Assembly (NCBI RefSeq): GCF_041410465.1
Contig: NZ_CP166961.1
Span: 1,612,001-1,676,000, forward strand
Length of the DNA: 64,000 bases
DNA from: Thalassotalea sp. 273M-4
GTDB taxonomy: Bacteria; Pseudomonadota; Gammaproteobacteria; Enterobacterales; Alteromonadaceae
Direction of reading: 5' to 3'
Below the pieces are notes generated by a model that saw only the letters and a list, made by a program, of their open reading frames with translations, made no database searches and had not been told where the DNA came from. The number at the start of each line of letters is the position of its first letter. Position 1 is the first letter of the stretch. Shown one piece after another: positions 51,022-59,519 of the stretch. The translations under genes and the position numbers were made by a program.

Positions 51022-52803
51022 TTACTCACCATACATTTTATCAATTTCATTTTTATATCTTTCATTAATGACTTTGCGTCGTAGCTTTTGAGTTGGAGTC
51101 ATTTCACCTTTTTCCATCGAAAAGTTTTTTGACAACAGGGTGAACTTTTTCACTTGCTCAAATTTTGCTAACTCATCTTGCAAATCTGCAAGTCGCTTTT
51201 CAAACAGTTCAATAATGTGGCTGTTCTTGATTAGATCCATCCGGTTATTGTATTTGATATTCAACTCTTTTGAGTATTCTTCTAATACTTCATAACAGGG
51301 AACGATTAACGCAGAGACAAACTTTTTAGTGTCTGCAATAACGACTATTTGTTCAATAAAATGATCTTTACCTAATGCCCCTTCTATCATTTGAGGTGCA
51401 ATGTATTTACCGCCAGAGGTTTTCATCAATTCTTTGATACGGTCGGTAATGTATAAGTTACCATTTTTAAAATGACCGGCATCGCCAGTTTTTAAAAAGC
51501 CATCGTGATCGAATGTTTTGGCAGTTTCTTCAGGCTTATTGTAATAGCCTTTCATAACCATTGGGCCTTTCACTAAAATTTCGTCTTGCGCACCAATTTT
51601 AATTTCAACTCCTGGCATGATGCTACCAACCGATTCTGGATCGTAATTTAGCTCATCCCAACATGAGACAGTGGCCGCGGTTTCGGTCATACCGTAACCT
51701 AGCTTTATATTAATGCCTATCGCTTGGAAAAAACGACCAATAATAGGATCAAGTTTGGCACCACCACATGGCATCATTTTGATGTTACCACCAAGGACTT
51801 GACGTAACTTGTTTAAAACCATTTTGTCTGCCAATTGGTAGCACTTCGCCAGCACTTTACCAATAGGTTTATTTTGTTGTTTTGCTAAGGCAACTTTAGC
51901 ACCCATATTTACCGCCCACGTAAATATAATTTTGCGATGCATTGGGGCGCGAGACACTTTGTCAAACACAGTTGAATAAATTTTTTCGTAAAACCTTGGT
52001 ACCGCACACATTACCGTAGGTTTTATTTCTTCTAAAGCTCGTTTGACTAAATTGGTATCTGACAAATAACAATTTGTTGCGCCTTTGTATAACACAAAGA
52101 ACGTCCAAGCACGTTCAAACACGTGTGACAAAGGTAAAAAGCATAACGAAACATCGTCTTCGTTTATTGAAATTCGAATGTCATGTAAATGCAACTGAGC
52201 ATGAATATTACTGTAATCAAGCATCACACCTTTAGGATCGCCGGTAGTTCCCGAGGTATAAATAATGGTTAAGAGATCGGTATCTGCTATATTTTTGATG
52301 CGCTGCTCAACTTCTGAAAAATCGCCAACGTACTGTTGCACAAAATCATGCCAATGCAGTGCATTAGAGTGGTTGTTCAGATCGATTTTATCGTCCATCG
52401 CAACAATTTTTTCTAACGAGTCACATTGATCAAAAATTAATGCGGCCGCGTTAAACTGGGCTTGTTCGCCGACAAACAATATTTTAATTTGAGCATCATT
52501 AATTATGTAGGCCGTTTGCTTTGGAGTGTTGGTAGGGTAAATAGGTACCGAAACCGCACGGTTTTGTAAAATAGCAAGATCAGCAATGCTCCAACGTGCA
52601 CAGTTGTTAGCAAAGATACCAACATTTTCTTGCTCTTGTAATCCACAAGCGACCAGTGCGCTAGAGAGTTCGTCTGTTTGCTGTTGAAATTCAGACCAAC
52701 TGATATCAATCCAGTCTTTTTTGGTGCCGTTTCTTAAAGCCGTTTTATCCGCCATGGTTGCCATATGTTGACGGATTTTCTTAACAAGGTTTATCTGACT
52801 CAT
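51022..52803 (-). CDS. Long-chain acyl-CoA synthetase (AMP-binding, FadD15-like)
   Basis: The ~593-residue protein has IYTSGTTGDPKGVMLDYSN (P-loop-like AMP motif), LSHVFERAW, GYGMTETAATVSCW and KTGDAGHFKNGNLYITDRIKELMKTSGGKYIAP (A8 loop and catalytic lysine region). It activates fatty acids to acyl-CoA via acyl-AMP. I start it at MSQINLVKK; the frame continues nine codons further up with no ribosome site. The 306-base gap to the next gene shows no other feature. Confidence 0.92.
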   Translation of the reverse strand: MSQINLVKKIRQHMATMADKTALRNGTKKDWIDISWSEFQQQTDELSSALVACGLQEQENVGIFANNCARWSIADLAILQNRAVSVPIYPTNTPKQTAYIINDAQIKILFVGEQAQFNAAALIFDQCDSLEKIVAMDDKIDLNNHSNALHWHDFVQQYVGDFSEVEQRIKNIADTDLLTIIYTSGTTGDPKGVMLDYSNIHAQLHLHDIRISINEDDVSLCFLPLSHVFERAWTFFVLYKGATNCYLSDTNLVKRALEEIKPTVMCAVPRFYEKIYSTVFDKVSRAPMHRKIIFTWAVNMGAKVALAKQQNKPIGKVLAKCYQLADKMVLNKLRQVLGGNIKMMPCGGAKLDPIIGRFFQAIGINIKLGYGMTETAATVSCWDELNYDPESVGSIMPGVEIKIGAQDEILVKGPMVMKGYYNKPEETAKTFDHDGFLKTGDAGHFKNGNLYITDRIKELMKTSGGKYIAPQMIEGALGKDHFIEQIVVIADTKKFVSALIVPCYEVLEEYSKELNIKYNNRMDLIKNSHIIELFEKRLADLQDELAKFEQVKKFTLLSKNFSMEKGEMTPTQKLRRKVINERYKNEIDKMYGE

Positions 52804-53110
52804 ACCTTTAATTCTTTCCAAAGTGTACACGTGTAAGCTATTTCGTGAGCCGATTGTACCGCCAGTTTAAAAAATATCAAGCAAATGCCGTCAATAGTGG
52901 GTTTTTGTGGTTGTTTTTTTACCGACAGAGTTAACAACTGTTACTTAAAGAGCGTTGGTAGCGCAATCAGCTCTTAGAATTTACCCGAACAGCAATAAAT
53001 GACCTAAACTTGCAGGGAGTGGTTAGGTTTAAATTAAGTTTTAAATTGAGTGTCAATACGCTATGTATTCAAAGATAATCACCGAATTGTTTAATTAAGT
53101 AAGGTTGAAG

Positions 53111-54415
53111 ATGAAATTTCCTGGACAACGCAAAAATAAACATTATTTCCCAGTAAACGAAAGAGACCCGCTATTAGCGCAAATCAAACATAGCGATGAA
53201 AGTACGCAAACCTATATTACCGGCATAGACCAGATCCTTGTCGACATCGAAGCGAAGGTAACCGACGACTTATTGACTCGGTATAAATTACCTAAAGGTA
53301 ATTCCACATTAATCGACGATGATACGGCTAAACAGTTGTATGATGAAATTAATGATGGTGGACTTATTAGTAATCAATTTGCAGGTGGCACCATAGGCAA
53401 CACCGTTCATAATTATTCGACCCTAGCCGACGATAAGTCGGTATTATTTGGCGTTATGAGTAATAACATTAAGGTGGGCAGTTATTCTTATCGGTATTTA
53501 TGTAATACCTCTTCTCGGGTTAATTTAAACTATTTGCAACCTGTTCAAGGCTCTATCGGTCGTTGCTTTACCTTAGTGACGGACTGTGGCGAGCGTACTT
53601 TTGCCATTAGTAAAGGCGCTATGGATAAACTCAGTCCAGATTTTATCGACCAAGACGTGATTCAAAATTCTTCTGCTTTGGTGCTAACCGCCTATTTAAT
53701 GCGATCTTCACCTGAAGATACCATGAAAGAAGCGGCAATGAAGGCGATTGAATACGCTAACGAAGCAAATGTGCCCGTGGTTCTCACACTCGGTACTCGA
53801 TTTCTGATTGCAGAAGACCCTAAATGGTGGCAACAGTTTATAAAACAACATGTCACCATATTAGCCATGAACGAAGACGAAGGGGAAGCGTTGACCGGTT
53901 TTGCAGACCCGTTAGCGGCCAGTGACTTTGCCCTTGATTTATGTGATTTGGTGCTGATAACAGCAGGTCCCACAGGTCTTTATACCGCAGGTTATACAGA
54001 AGACAGTGAAAAGCGTTTAACCAGCCGCAGTCTGCTTCCTGGGGTTATCCCAGAATTTAATCAATACGAATTTTCTCGGCCAAAACTTAAAGAGAATTGT
54101 AAAACTCCGATAAAAGTCTTTTCGCATATTGCGCCGTTTATGGGCGGGCCAGAAGTTATTCGCAATACCAATGGTGCTGGAGATGCAGCACTTTCGGCGC
54201 TTTTACACGATTTAGCATCAAATGATTACCATCGAGTGATGTTACCCAACTCAAGAAAGCACGCAACCAAAGACTTATGCTATTCGTCTTTTTCTCAAAT
54301 TTGTAAATACGCCAATCGAGCAGCCTATGAAGTATTAGCCCAGCACAGCCCGAGACTTTCTAGAGGATTGCCAGAACGTGAAGACAGTTTAGAAGAAGCG
54401 TATTGGGAAGGGTAA
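53111..54415 (+). CDS. gsk: Inosine-guanosine kinase
   Basis: The 434-residue PfkB/ribokinase-family protein is of Gsk length. Blocks are FAGGTIGNTVHNYSTLADDKSVLFGVM (~97-122), NEDEGEALTGF (~257-268) and NTNGAGDAALSALLHDL (~354-370), where GAGD holds the catalytic Asp. It phosphorylates inosine and guanosine. ATG 53111 follows AAGG; an in-frame TTG lies 6 bases upstream. Confidence 0.93.
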   Translation: MKFPGQRKNKHYFPVNERDPLLAQIKHSDESTQTYITGIDQILVDIEAKVTDDLLTRYKLPKGNSTLIDDDTAKQLYDEINDGGLISNQFAGGTIGNTVHNYSTLADDKSVLFGVMSNNIKVGSYSYRYLCNTSSRVNLNYLQPVQGSIGRCFTLVTDCGERTFAISKGAMDKLSPDFIDQDVIQNSSALVLTAYLMRSSPEDTMKEAAMKAIEYANEANVPVVLTLGTRFLIAEDPKWWQQFIKQHVTILAMNEDEGEALTGFADPLAASDFALDLCDLVLITAGPTGLYTAGYTEDSEKRLTSRSLLPGVIPEFNQYEFSRPKLKENCKTPIKVFSHIAPFMGGPEVIRNTNGAGDAALSALLHDLASNDYHRVMLPNSRKHATKDLCYSSFSQICKYANRAAYEVLAQHSPRLSRGLPEREDSLEEAYWEG

Positions 54416-54594
54416 TAGGTTATTTCACTCGAAGTGTTTACTTCTCAGGGGAGATAACTTAACGGCAAACCTTGAAAACAACATGCCTTGTCAAACTTGA
54501 CTATGCTTCGAATTGATCTATTAGTTATATACCTCGGCAGTTATTTCTAATATTTTTCAAAAATTTCTAATTCAGTCAAAAGGAAAACAGGAGT

Positions 54595-55452
54595 TTGACA
54601 TCAATATTGCCATTAACCCAACAGATTTGCATCGTATCTTCAGATATTGAGCTTGCTAAGGATTGTCAACAGAAAATAAGTCCCGTATCGGGCTTAAATA
54701 TAACGGCAACCTCAGTTGATGATGCGCTTGAAATAACGACAGATCCTGTCGGTATTTTTTATGTTTGTGAAAACTCGAGCAAAGCTTATATGCACATACT
54801 TGAAGCATTAAAAGCACGTTTCGTGCGCAGTTGCTTCTTTGTTGGAGCCCTTTCTTTGTCAATTCCTTTACTGCATCATTGTTTACGACTTGGTGTGGAC
54901 GATGCTTTTTTATTACCAATGTCGAAATTAGATATTGATAGATTACTTTGTAACCTAATGGGCAATGACTGTGAGTCCTTTGAGCAGAACAATATCTTTT
55001 TGTCCAAAGGGCATTGTCCTGAAGGTTACTGTCAGACTTTAAAACAAAGCAGTCCGTTTGAAATGTTGTTGATGGTCATTGAAAAAGACTTTAAAAAAGC
55101 CCCTTCGCTCGAAGACCTAGGAAAACGGGTGCATTTAAGCGCTAGTCGATTGTCGCATTTATTTCGTGAAATGTGCGGTTTAACTTACCGTAATTACTTA
55201 TTATGTCGCCGGTTAGAAGAGGGGGAACGGTTATTAAGAGAGCAAAACAACTCTGTCACAGACATTGCCTATGAATTAGGTTTTTCAAGTCCTTCCCATT
55301 TTTGTCGAAGCTTTAAGGTTCATTTTAATGTCACCCCACATTCCTATGCAACAGGCGAGCAAAATATAACCGTCAGTGATTTATACCAATCTTATCAACG
55401 ATTACGAAATCAACCTATTGAGAAACTCAACGAATCGTCGCTCACAATATGA
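54595..55452 (+). CDS. AraC-type transcriptional regulator with a degenerate receiver-like N-terminus
   Basis: The 285-residue protein ends with an AraC double-HTH (LGKRVHLSASRLSHLFREMCGLTYRNYLLCRRLEEGERLL ... VTDIAYELGFSSPSHFCRSFKVHF, ~175-260). Residues ~10-125 look like a receiver fold (ICIVSSDIELAKDC, LGVDDAFLLPMSKLDIDRLL) but the beta-3 segment VGIFYVCENSS lacks the phosphorylated Asp. No kinase gene is adjacent. Start TTG 54595 is behind AGGAG. It lies before the L,D-transpeptidase and Flp pilus genes and may control them. Confidence 0.85.
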   Translation: MTSILPLTQQICIVSSDIELAKDCQQKISPVSGLNITATSVDDALEITTDPVGIFYVCENSSKAYMHILEALKARFVRSCFFVGALSLSIPLLHHCLRLGVDDAFLLPMSKLDIDRLLCNLMGNDCESFEQNNIFLSKGHCPEGYCQTLKQSSPFEMLLMVIEKDFKKAPSLEDLGKRVHLSASRLSHLFREMCGLTYRNYLLCRRLEEGERLLREQNNSVTDIAYELGFSSPSHFCRSFKVHFNVTPHSYATGEQNITVSDLYQSYQRLRNQPIEKLNESSLTI

Positions 55453-55495
55453 GAGCAAAACTTTATTAAACGCTTATATAACGAATACAGGTGCT

Positions 55496-57277
55496 ATGGG
55501 CATAAAACTTCAACAACGTCTGAGAGGTTTGACACTGTTTAAACGTAAAACTCATTATTTCATGCCGTTACTGTGTTTATTTCTGCTTTCTTTCTCATTT
55601 TTATCCGTGGCCGTGGCAAATAGTCAATTAAATACGCTCCAAGCCCCAATGGCTAGTATAACAGAGTCTCAATATCAAACCTTTATCACAATGGCAAAGC
55701 GTGAGTACTTGTGGTTAGCAAAAACACATACGTCAAAGGATGGAAACTTCCTAGAGCATACTCTTGCAAGTCTAAGCTTAATAGAATTGGTTGAGGATTT
55801 GGGTTGGGTAGCACTTGGAGAACTTCGACAATTAGCAAAACAGCAACCGAGGGAATTTGATCGTCGAATGACGACATTGATGTTTTCGCTCTTTAACCTA
55901 TCTAATCTTAACCTTCATCAGAACACTTCAAATGCAAATCAACGATTTTTTCAACCCCTTAAAATGAATAATTACTATCCCGTTAGTCAAGAAAATAATA
56001 TGGTTGATATGGTCTCGTTTGAGCAAGAGTTTGAATTGGCAGTGAAACAAAAGCGACTAGCATCATTAATAACTCGTATGCTTCCACCATACGACCAAGT
56101 TACACGTCTTCGACATGCTATTAAGCATTACCAAGGTTTTTTATATCACCCGTGGCCTAAGGTTGAACTCGATTTCAGCCCTAAACTGGGGCAAAGGCAC
56201 CCCAAAATAAAGCTTATTCGTGAATTATTACAGCGTCATGGTGATTTACCGCGGCATTCATTTGACCAGAAACAAAAACATTTGAGTGCATATCGACAGT
56301 CAATATTAGATACCCATTTAATTAATGGCATAAAGCGCTTTCAATCACGACACGGGCTAAAAATTAATGGCCATTTAGATGAAGAAACTCTTATTGTCTT
56401 GAACACCCCAGTAAAAAAAATCGTTGCTCGCTTACAAAAGAATTTAAGTCGTTGGTTTTTATTACCTAAGCAATTACCTGACCACTACATATTTGTAAAT
56501 ATTCCGCAATTTAAACTCTGGGTTTTCGAGGAAGGTGAAGAACGCCTAGAAATGAAAGTCATTGTTGGTAAACAAGCTCGCCCAACCCCATTTATGATCA
56601 GTAAAATTAATAGTATCACGTTAAATCCGAGTTGGACGCCAACACGAAACATCATTCAAAGCGACTTATGGCCAGAATATTTACATAATTACATAAGTTT
56701 GCACGATAGAGGTTTTCAATTAATTGCTAATTCGCCGGGTTCTAATATAAAGGTAGGCTTAAATAAACCAAACTTACCTCTTTTACAGCTTTTAAAAGAT
56801 TATAGGTTAGTGCAACAACCTGGGCAGTATAATGCCTTAGGTCGATACCGATTTAATCTTATTAACAACCAGTCCATCTTTTTACATGATACTCCAGTCA
56901 AATCTTTATTTAACAAGCCTTATAGAGCATTGAGCCATGGCTGTGTGCGCTTAGAGGATGCTGATTTACTTGCCCGCTACTTATTAAACAAAAGTCGTGT
57001 TCAAAGAGAGCAAATGCATTATATCTGGCAAACTGGGGCCAGCCAAAATATTAACAAAAACGATAAGAGCAAGTTTGAGACATCCGCCCTTAACAGCAAA
57101 CAAACCCAAACTCTTGCATTAAATAATTCTATTCCTACCTTCCTAGCGTATTATACCGTTTGGGTAGACGAACAAGGTGTGTTGCATCAATTACCCGATG
57201 TTTATGGATTTGATGGTTTAGCCCAAACAAGTGCAACTGAATCTGCGAATACAACTCTTGCATTTAGCCAGCCCTAA
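55496..57277 (+). CDS. L,D-transpeptidase (YcbB/LdtD-type)
   Basis: The ~593-residue protein has a signal anchor (MPLLCLFLLSFSFLSVAVANS), an N-terminal scaffold, a peptidoglycan-binding domain (LINGIKRFQSRHGLKINGHLDEETLIVLN, ~275-305) and a YkuD domain with HDTPVKSLFNKPYRALSHGCVRLEDADLL (catalytic Cys). It forms 3-3 cross-links in peptidoglycan in the periplasm. I start it at ATG 55496; the frame opens earlier inside the AraC gene. Its place beside the pilus locus may be chance or may help pilus passage through the wall. Confidence 0.92.
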   Translation: MGIKLQQRLRGLTLFKRKTHYFMPLLCLFLLSFSFLSVAVANSQLNTLQAPMASITESQYQTFITMAKREYLWLAKTHTSKDGNFLEHTLASLSLIELVEDLGWVALGELRQLAKQQPREFDRRMTTLMFSLFNLSNLNLHQNTSNANQRFFQPLKMNNYYPVSQENNMVDMVSFEQEFELAVKQKRLASLITRMLPPYDQVTRLRHAIKHYQGFLYHPWPKVELDFSPKLGQRHPKIKLIRELLQRHGDLPRHSFDQKQKHLSAYRQSILDTHLINGIKRFQSRHGLKINGHLDEETLIVLNTPVKKIVARLQKNLSRWFLLPKQLPDHYIFVNIPQFKLWVFEEGEERLEMKVIVGKQARPTPFMISKINSITLNPSWTPTRNIIQSDLWPEYLHNYISLHDRGFQLIANSPGSNIKVGLNKPNLPLLQLLKDYRLVQQPGQYNALGRYRFNLINNQSIFLHDTPVKSLFNKPYRALSHGCVRLEDADLLARYLLNKSRVQREQMHYIWQTGASQNINKNDKSKFETSALNSKQTQTLALNNSIPTFLAYYTVWVDEQGVLHQLPDVYGFDGLAQTSATESANTTLAFSQP

Positions 57278-57280
57278 TGT

Positions 57281-57445
57281 CGCAAGTTGGTAACATAAAT
57301 TAGCAACTGTGTGATACCACATAAAATACAAGCTCACTACTATTATCCGTCATTGGGGATATGCAATGCCATACCTCTGTGCGTGAGCATTATTATTTAA
57401 AGTAATGCCTATTAAAAATAATCAACTTCTCGGAGTATTAAATTA
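57281..57445 (+). repeat. Pilin upstream block, copy 1
   Basis: The block starts CGCAAGTTGG, contains TAGCAACTGTGTGATACCAC and a TTGGGGATATGCAATGCC segment, and ends at the pilin ATG. AGTTG and CAACT form an inverted repeat 14 bases apart. It recurs at 57860 and 58432, so it is a conserved promoter/leader. Confidence 0.88.
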
Positions 57446-57664
57446 ATGCAAAACTTAAAAAAACTATTTTCAGAATTTATTGAAGATGAAAGCGGATTGA
57501 CTGCGGTGGAATACGCCATTGCTGGCGCATTAGTATCGGTCGCTGTGGTAACGGCTTTCACCCAGTTAGGAACTGCTGTAGAAGGTACTGTTAACAAACT
57601 TTGCACAGCTGCATCAGGTTCCAGTGCGGCAACGCCAACTACAGGCTGTACCTCAAGCACATAA
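57446..57664 (+). CDS. flp: Flp/Fap-type pilin, copy 1
   Basis: The 72-residue prepilin has a short leader (MQNLKKLFSEFIEDESG), the cleavage site G|LTAVEY with Glu5 and Tyr6 of the mature form, and the hydrophobic AIAGALVSVAVVTAF. It ends with two cysteines 14 residues apart (LCTAASG ... GCTSST). Flp pilins assemble into Tad adhesive pili. A CGGAG ribosome site precedes the ATG. Confidence 0.95.
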   Translation: MQNLKKLFSEFIEDESGLTAVEYAIAGALVSVAVVTAFTQLGTAVEGTVNKLCTAASGSSAATPTTGCTSST

Positions 57665-57859
57665 TTTTAATAAGCATTCTTTAATTCTTATTGGTAGTGG
57701 CGATTACTTTCGTAATCGCCACATTACAAAACTTAAAAGCAGAACTCAAAGTGTCAGCGCACTTTTTCAATATTTTGAAAACAAACAAATATAAGCTTAA
57801 GTCATATTCAAAAACAACTTCCCCATTGCAAGTAATTGAGCAGTGATTCCCCGTAATAT

Positions 57860-58019
57860 CGCAAGTTAGAGACATAAAATAGCAACTGTGTGATACCACT
57901 TAAAGTTTAAGCTGACTATCATTACCCCTCGTTGGGGATAAGCGATGCGCGTCCTCTGTATGAGCATTATTAATTAAAGTAATGCCTATTAAAAAATCAA
58001 CTTTTCGGAGTATTAAATA
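57860..58019 (+). repeat. Pilin upstream block, copy 2
   Basis: It is the same layout as copy 1: CGCAAGTTAGAGAC, AGCAACTGTGTGATACCAC, TTGGGGATAAGCGATGC and a TTCGGAG ribosome site. The DNA between the end of pilin 1 and this block (57665-57859) holds no gene. Confidence 0.88.
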
Positions 58020-58220
58020 ATGAAAGACTTAAAAAAATTATTTTCAGAATTTATTGAAGATGAAAGCGGTCTGACCGCAGTGGAGTACGCCATTGCTGGC
58101 GCATTAGTTTCGGTTGCTGTGGTAACGGCTTTCACCCAGTTGGGTACCGCTGTAAAAGGTACTGTTAACGAGCTTTGTACCGCAGCATCGGGCAGTGATG
58201 CAACTGCATCGTGTAGCTAA
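58020..58220 (+). CDS. flp: Flp/Fap-type pilin, copy 2
   Basis: The 66-residue prepilin is nearly identical to copy 1 over the first ~53 residues (MKDLKKLFSEFIEDESG|LTAVEY). The tail is shorter (ELCTAASGSDATASCS), with cysteines 11 residues apart. The near identity points to a recent duplication. Confidence 0.95.
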   Translation: MKDLKKLFSEFIEDESGLTAVEYAIAGALVSVAVVTAFTQLGTAVKGTVNELCTAASGSDATASCS

Positions 58221-58431
58221 CTAAAGCCTTTAAGCGCTGATATAAAAGTCTTTATACTTTTAGTTGGCGAGAGTAACGTCGTCATGTTTATCGCCTCGTT
58301 TAGGGACTTTTTAAAGTCAGCGCGAATTCGAAGCACTCATAACACAAACCTATTATAGCTTTATAGACTTATTCCAATCGATTGAAACAAACCCGATAAA
58401 ATCAATATCAGTATTTAGACTCTCTTAATTT

Positions 58432-58600
58432 CGCAAGTTGGTGACATATTTTAGCAACTGTGTGATACCACATTAAAAGTAAGCTCACTAATATTATCCC
58501 TCATTGAGGATATGCAATGCCATATCTCTATCTCTGTACGTCAAAGCATTATTATTAAATTAGTGCCAATAAAAAATTAGCTTTTGGGAGTATTAACTTG
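58432..58600 (+). repeat. Pilin upstream block, copy 3
   Basis: It again has CGCAAGTTGGTGACAT, AGCAACTGTGTGATACCAC and GAGGATATGCAATGCC, followed by GGGAG before the pilin start. The stretch 58221-58431 before it holds no gene. Confidence 0.88.
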
Positions 58601-58810
58601 ATGAAAGATTTAAAAAAATTATTTTCTGACTTTATTGAAGATGAAAACGGTTTAACCGCCGTGGAATACGCTATCGCGGGTGCATTAGTATCGGTTGCTG
58701 TGGTAACAGCTTTCAGCCAGTTAGGAGACGCTGTCGAGGGTACCATTGACAACCTATGTGTAGCTGCTGATGGGGCTAGTGATGCAGCTTCCTCTACAAA
58801 CTGTAAATAG
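58601..58810 (+). CDS. flp: Flp/Fap-type pilin, copy 3
   Basis: The 69-residue prepilin (MKDLKKLFSDFIEDENG|LTAVEY) is the most diverged copy, ending LCVAADGASDAASSTNCK with cysteines 14 residues apart. ATG 58601 aligns with the other two starts; a TTG directly before it would add one residue. It precedes the prepilin peptidase by 15 bases. Confidence 0.95.
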   Translation: MKDLKKLFSDFIEDENGLTAVEYAIAGALVSVAVVTAFSQLGDAVEGTIDNLCVAADGASDAASSTNCK

Positions 58811-58825
58811 TCATTAGGTCAGGTT

Positions 58826-59386
58826 TTGAGCGCTGATATAAAAATACTTTTAGTCTTACTGGTGGTTGCGATTGCATTCGTTATCGCCACTTTTAATGAT
58901 TTAAAAGTTCAGCGCATCTCTAATGTCTTATGCTTAAGGGTGTTTATCGTAGGGTGTCTTTTACAATTATTGTTGTTTCAACTACCTGGTTTAATGAATA
59001 TTTTGCTCGGAGTGTTACTACCTTTTGTTATTTTATTCCCTTTATTTTACTTAAGGGCTCTTGGGGCTGGAGATATTAAACTTATGATGGCCGTAGGGCC
59101 GATGCTGGTCGCGCAAAATATGTTATTTTCAACACTCTTGTATGCCGTCATTTTTGGGGGAGTAACAACTCTATTATTTGTTATTTACCAAGTGGGGTTT
59201 AAAGGCATTATGCTAACACTAACCCGTTACTGGCAATGCCTTATAACAAAAACCTATTTTAAAGCCGAGCAGGGTGAAGCCGCATCTTTGAAAGTTCCTT
59301 ATGCCCCTGCATTGTTTTTAGGCTGGCTGTGGGCATGTGCTAATGATTCAGGGGTCACTCAAGCTTTTAAGGCGTTTATTGCCTAG
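58826..59386 (+). CDS. cpaA: Prepilin peptidase, A24 family (CpaA/TadV-type)
   Basis: The 186-residue membrane protein has about five helices. The catalytic aspartates lie in FNDLKVQRI (~24) and GAGDIKLMMAVG (~77-88). It lacks the methylase domain, like TadV/CpaA. It cleaves the Flp leader peptides at the inner membrane. The start is TTG 58826, just after pilin 3. Confidence 0.93.
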   Translation: MSADIKILLVLLVVAIAFVIATFNDLKVQRISNVLCLRVFIVGCLLQLLLFQLPGLMNILLGVLLPFVILFPLFYLRALGAGDIKLMMAVGPMLVAQNMLFSTLLYAVIFGGVTTLLFVIYQVGFKGIMLTLTRYWQCLITKTYFKAEQGEAASLKVPYAPALFLGWLWACANDSGVTQAFKAFIA

Positions 59387-59519
59387 GACTTTAGTCAGTA
59401 ACTTTAATCCGTACCATTTTTACATAGCGATACACATTAAGGATAGATCCTAGCGCATTAAAGGCTCTGATATCCAACGGCGACTAATAAACTTCTGATA
59501 AGAAGATAATAAAATAACC

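Noticed and set aside
54656..54919. Minus-strand frame inside the AraC-type gene
   Set aside because: It is fully contained in a gene with clear AraC motifs and has no supporting signals.
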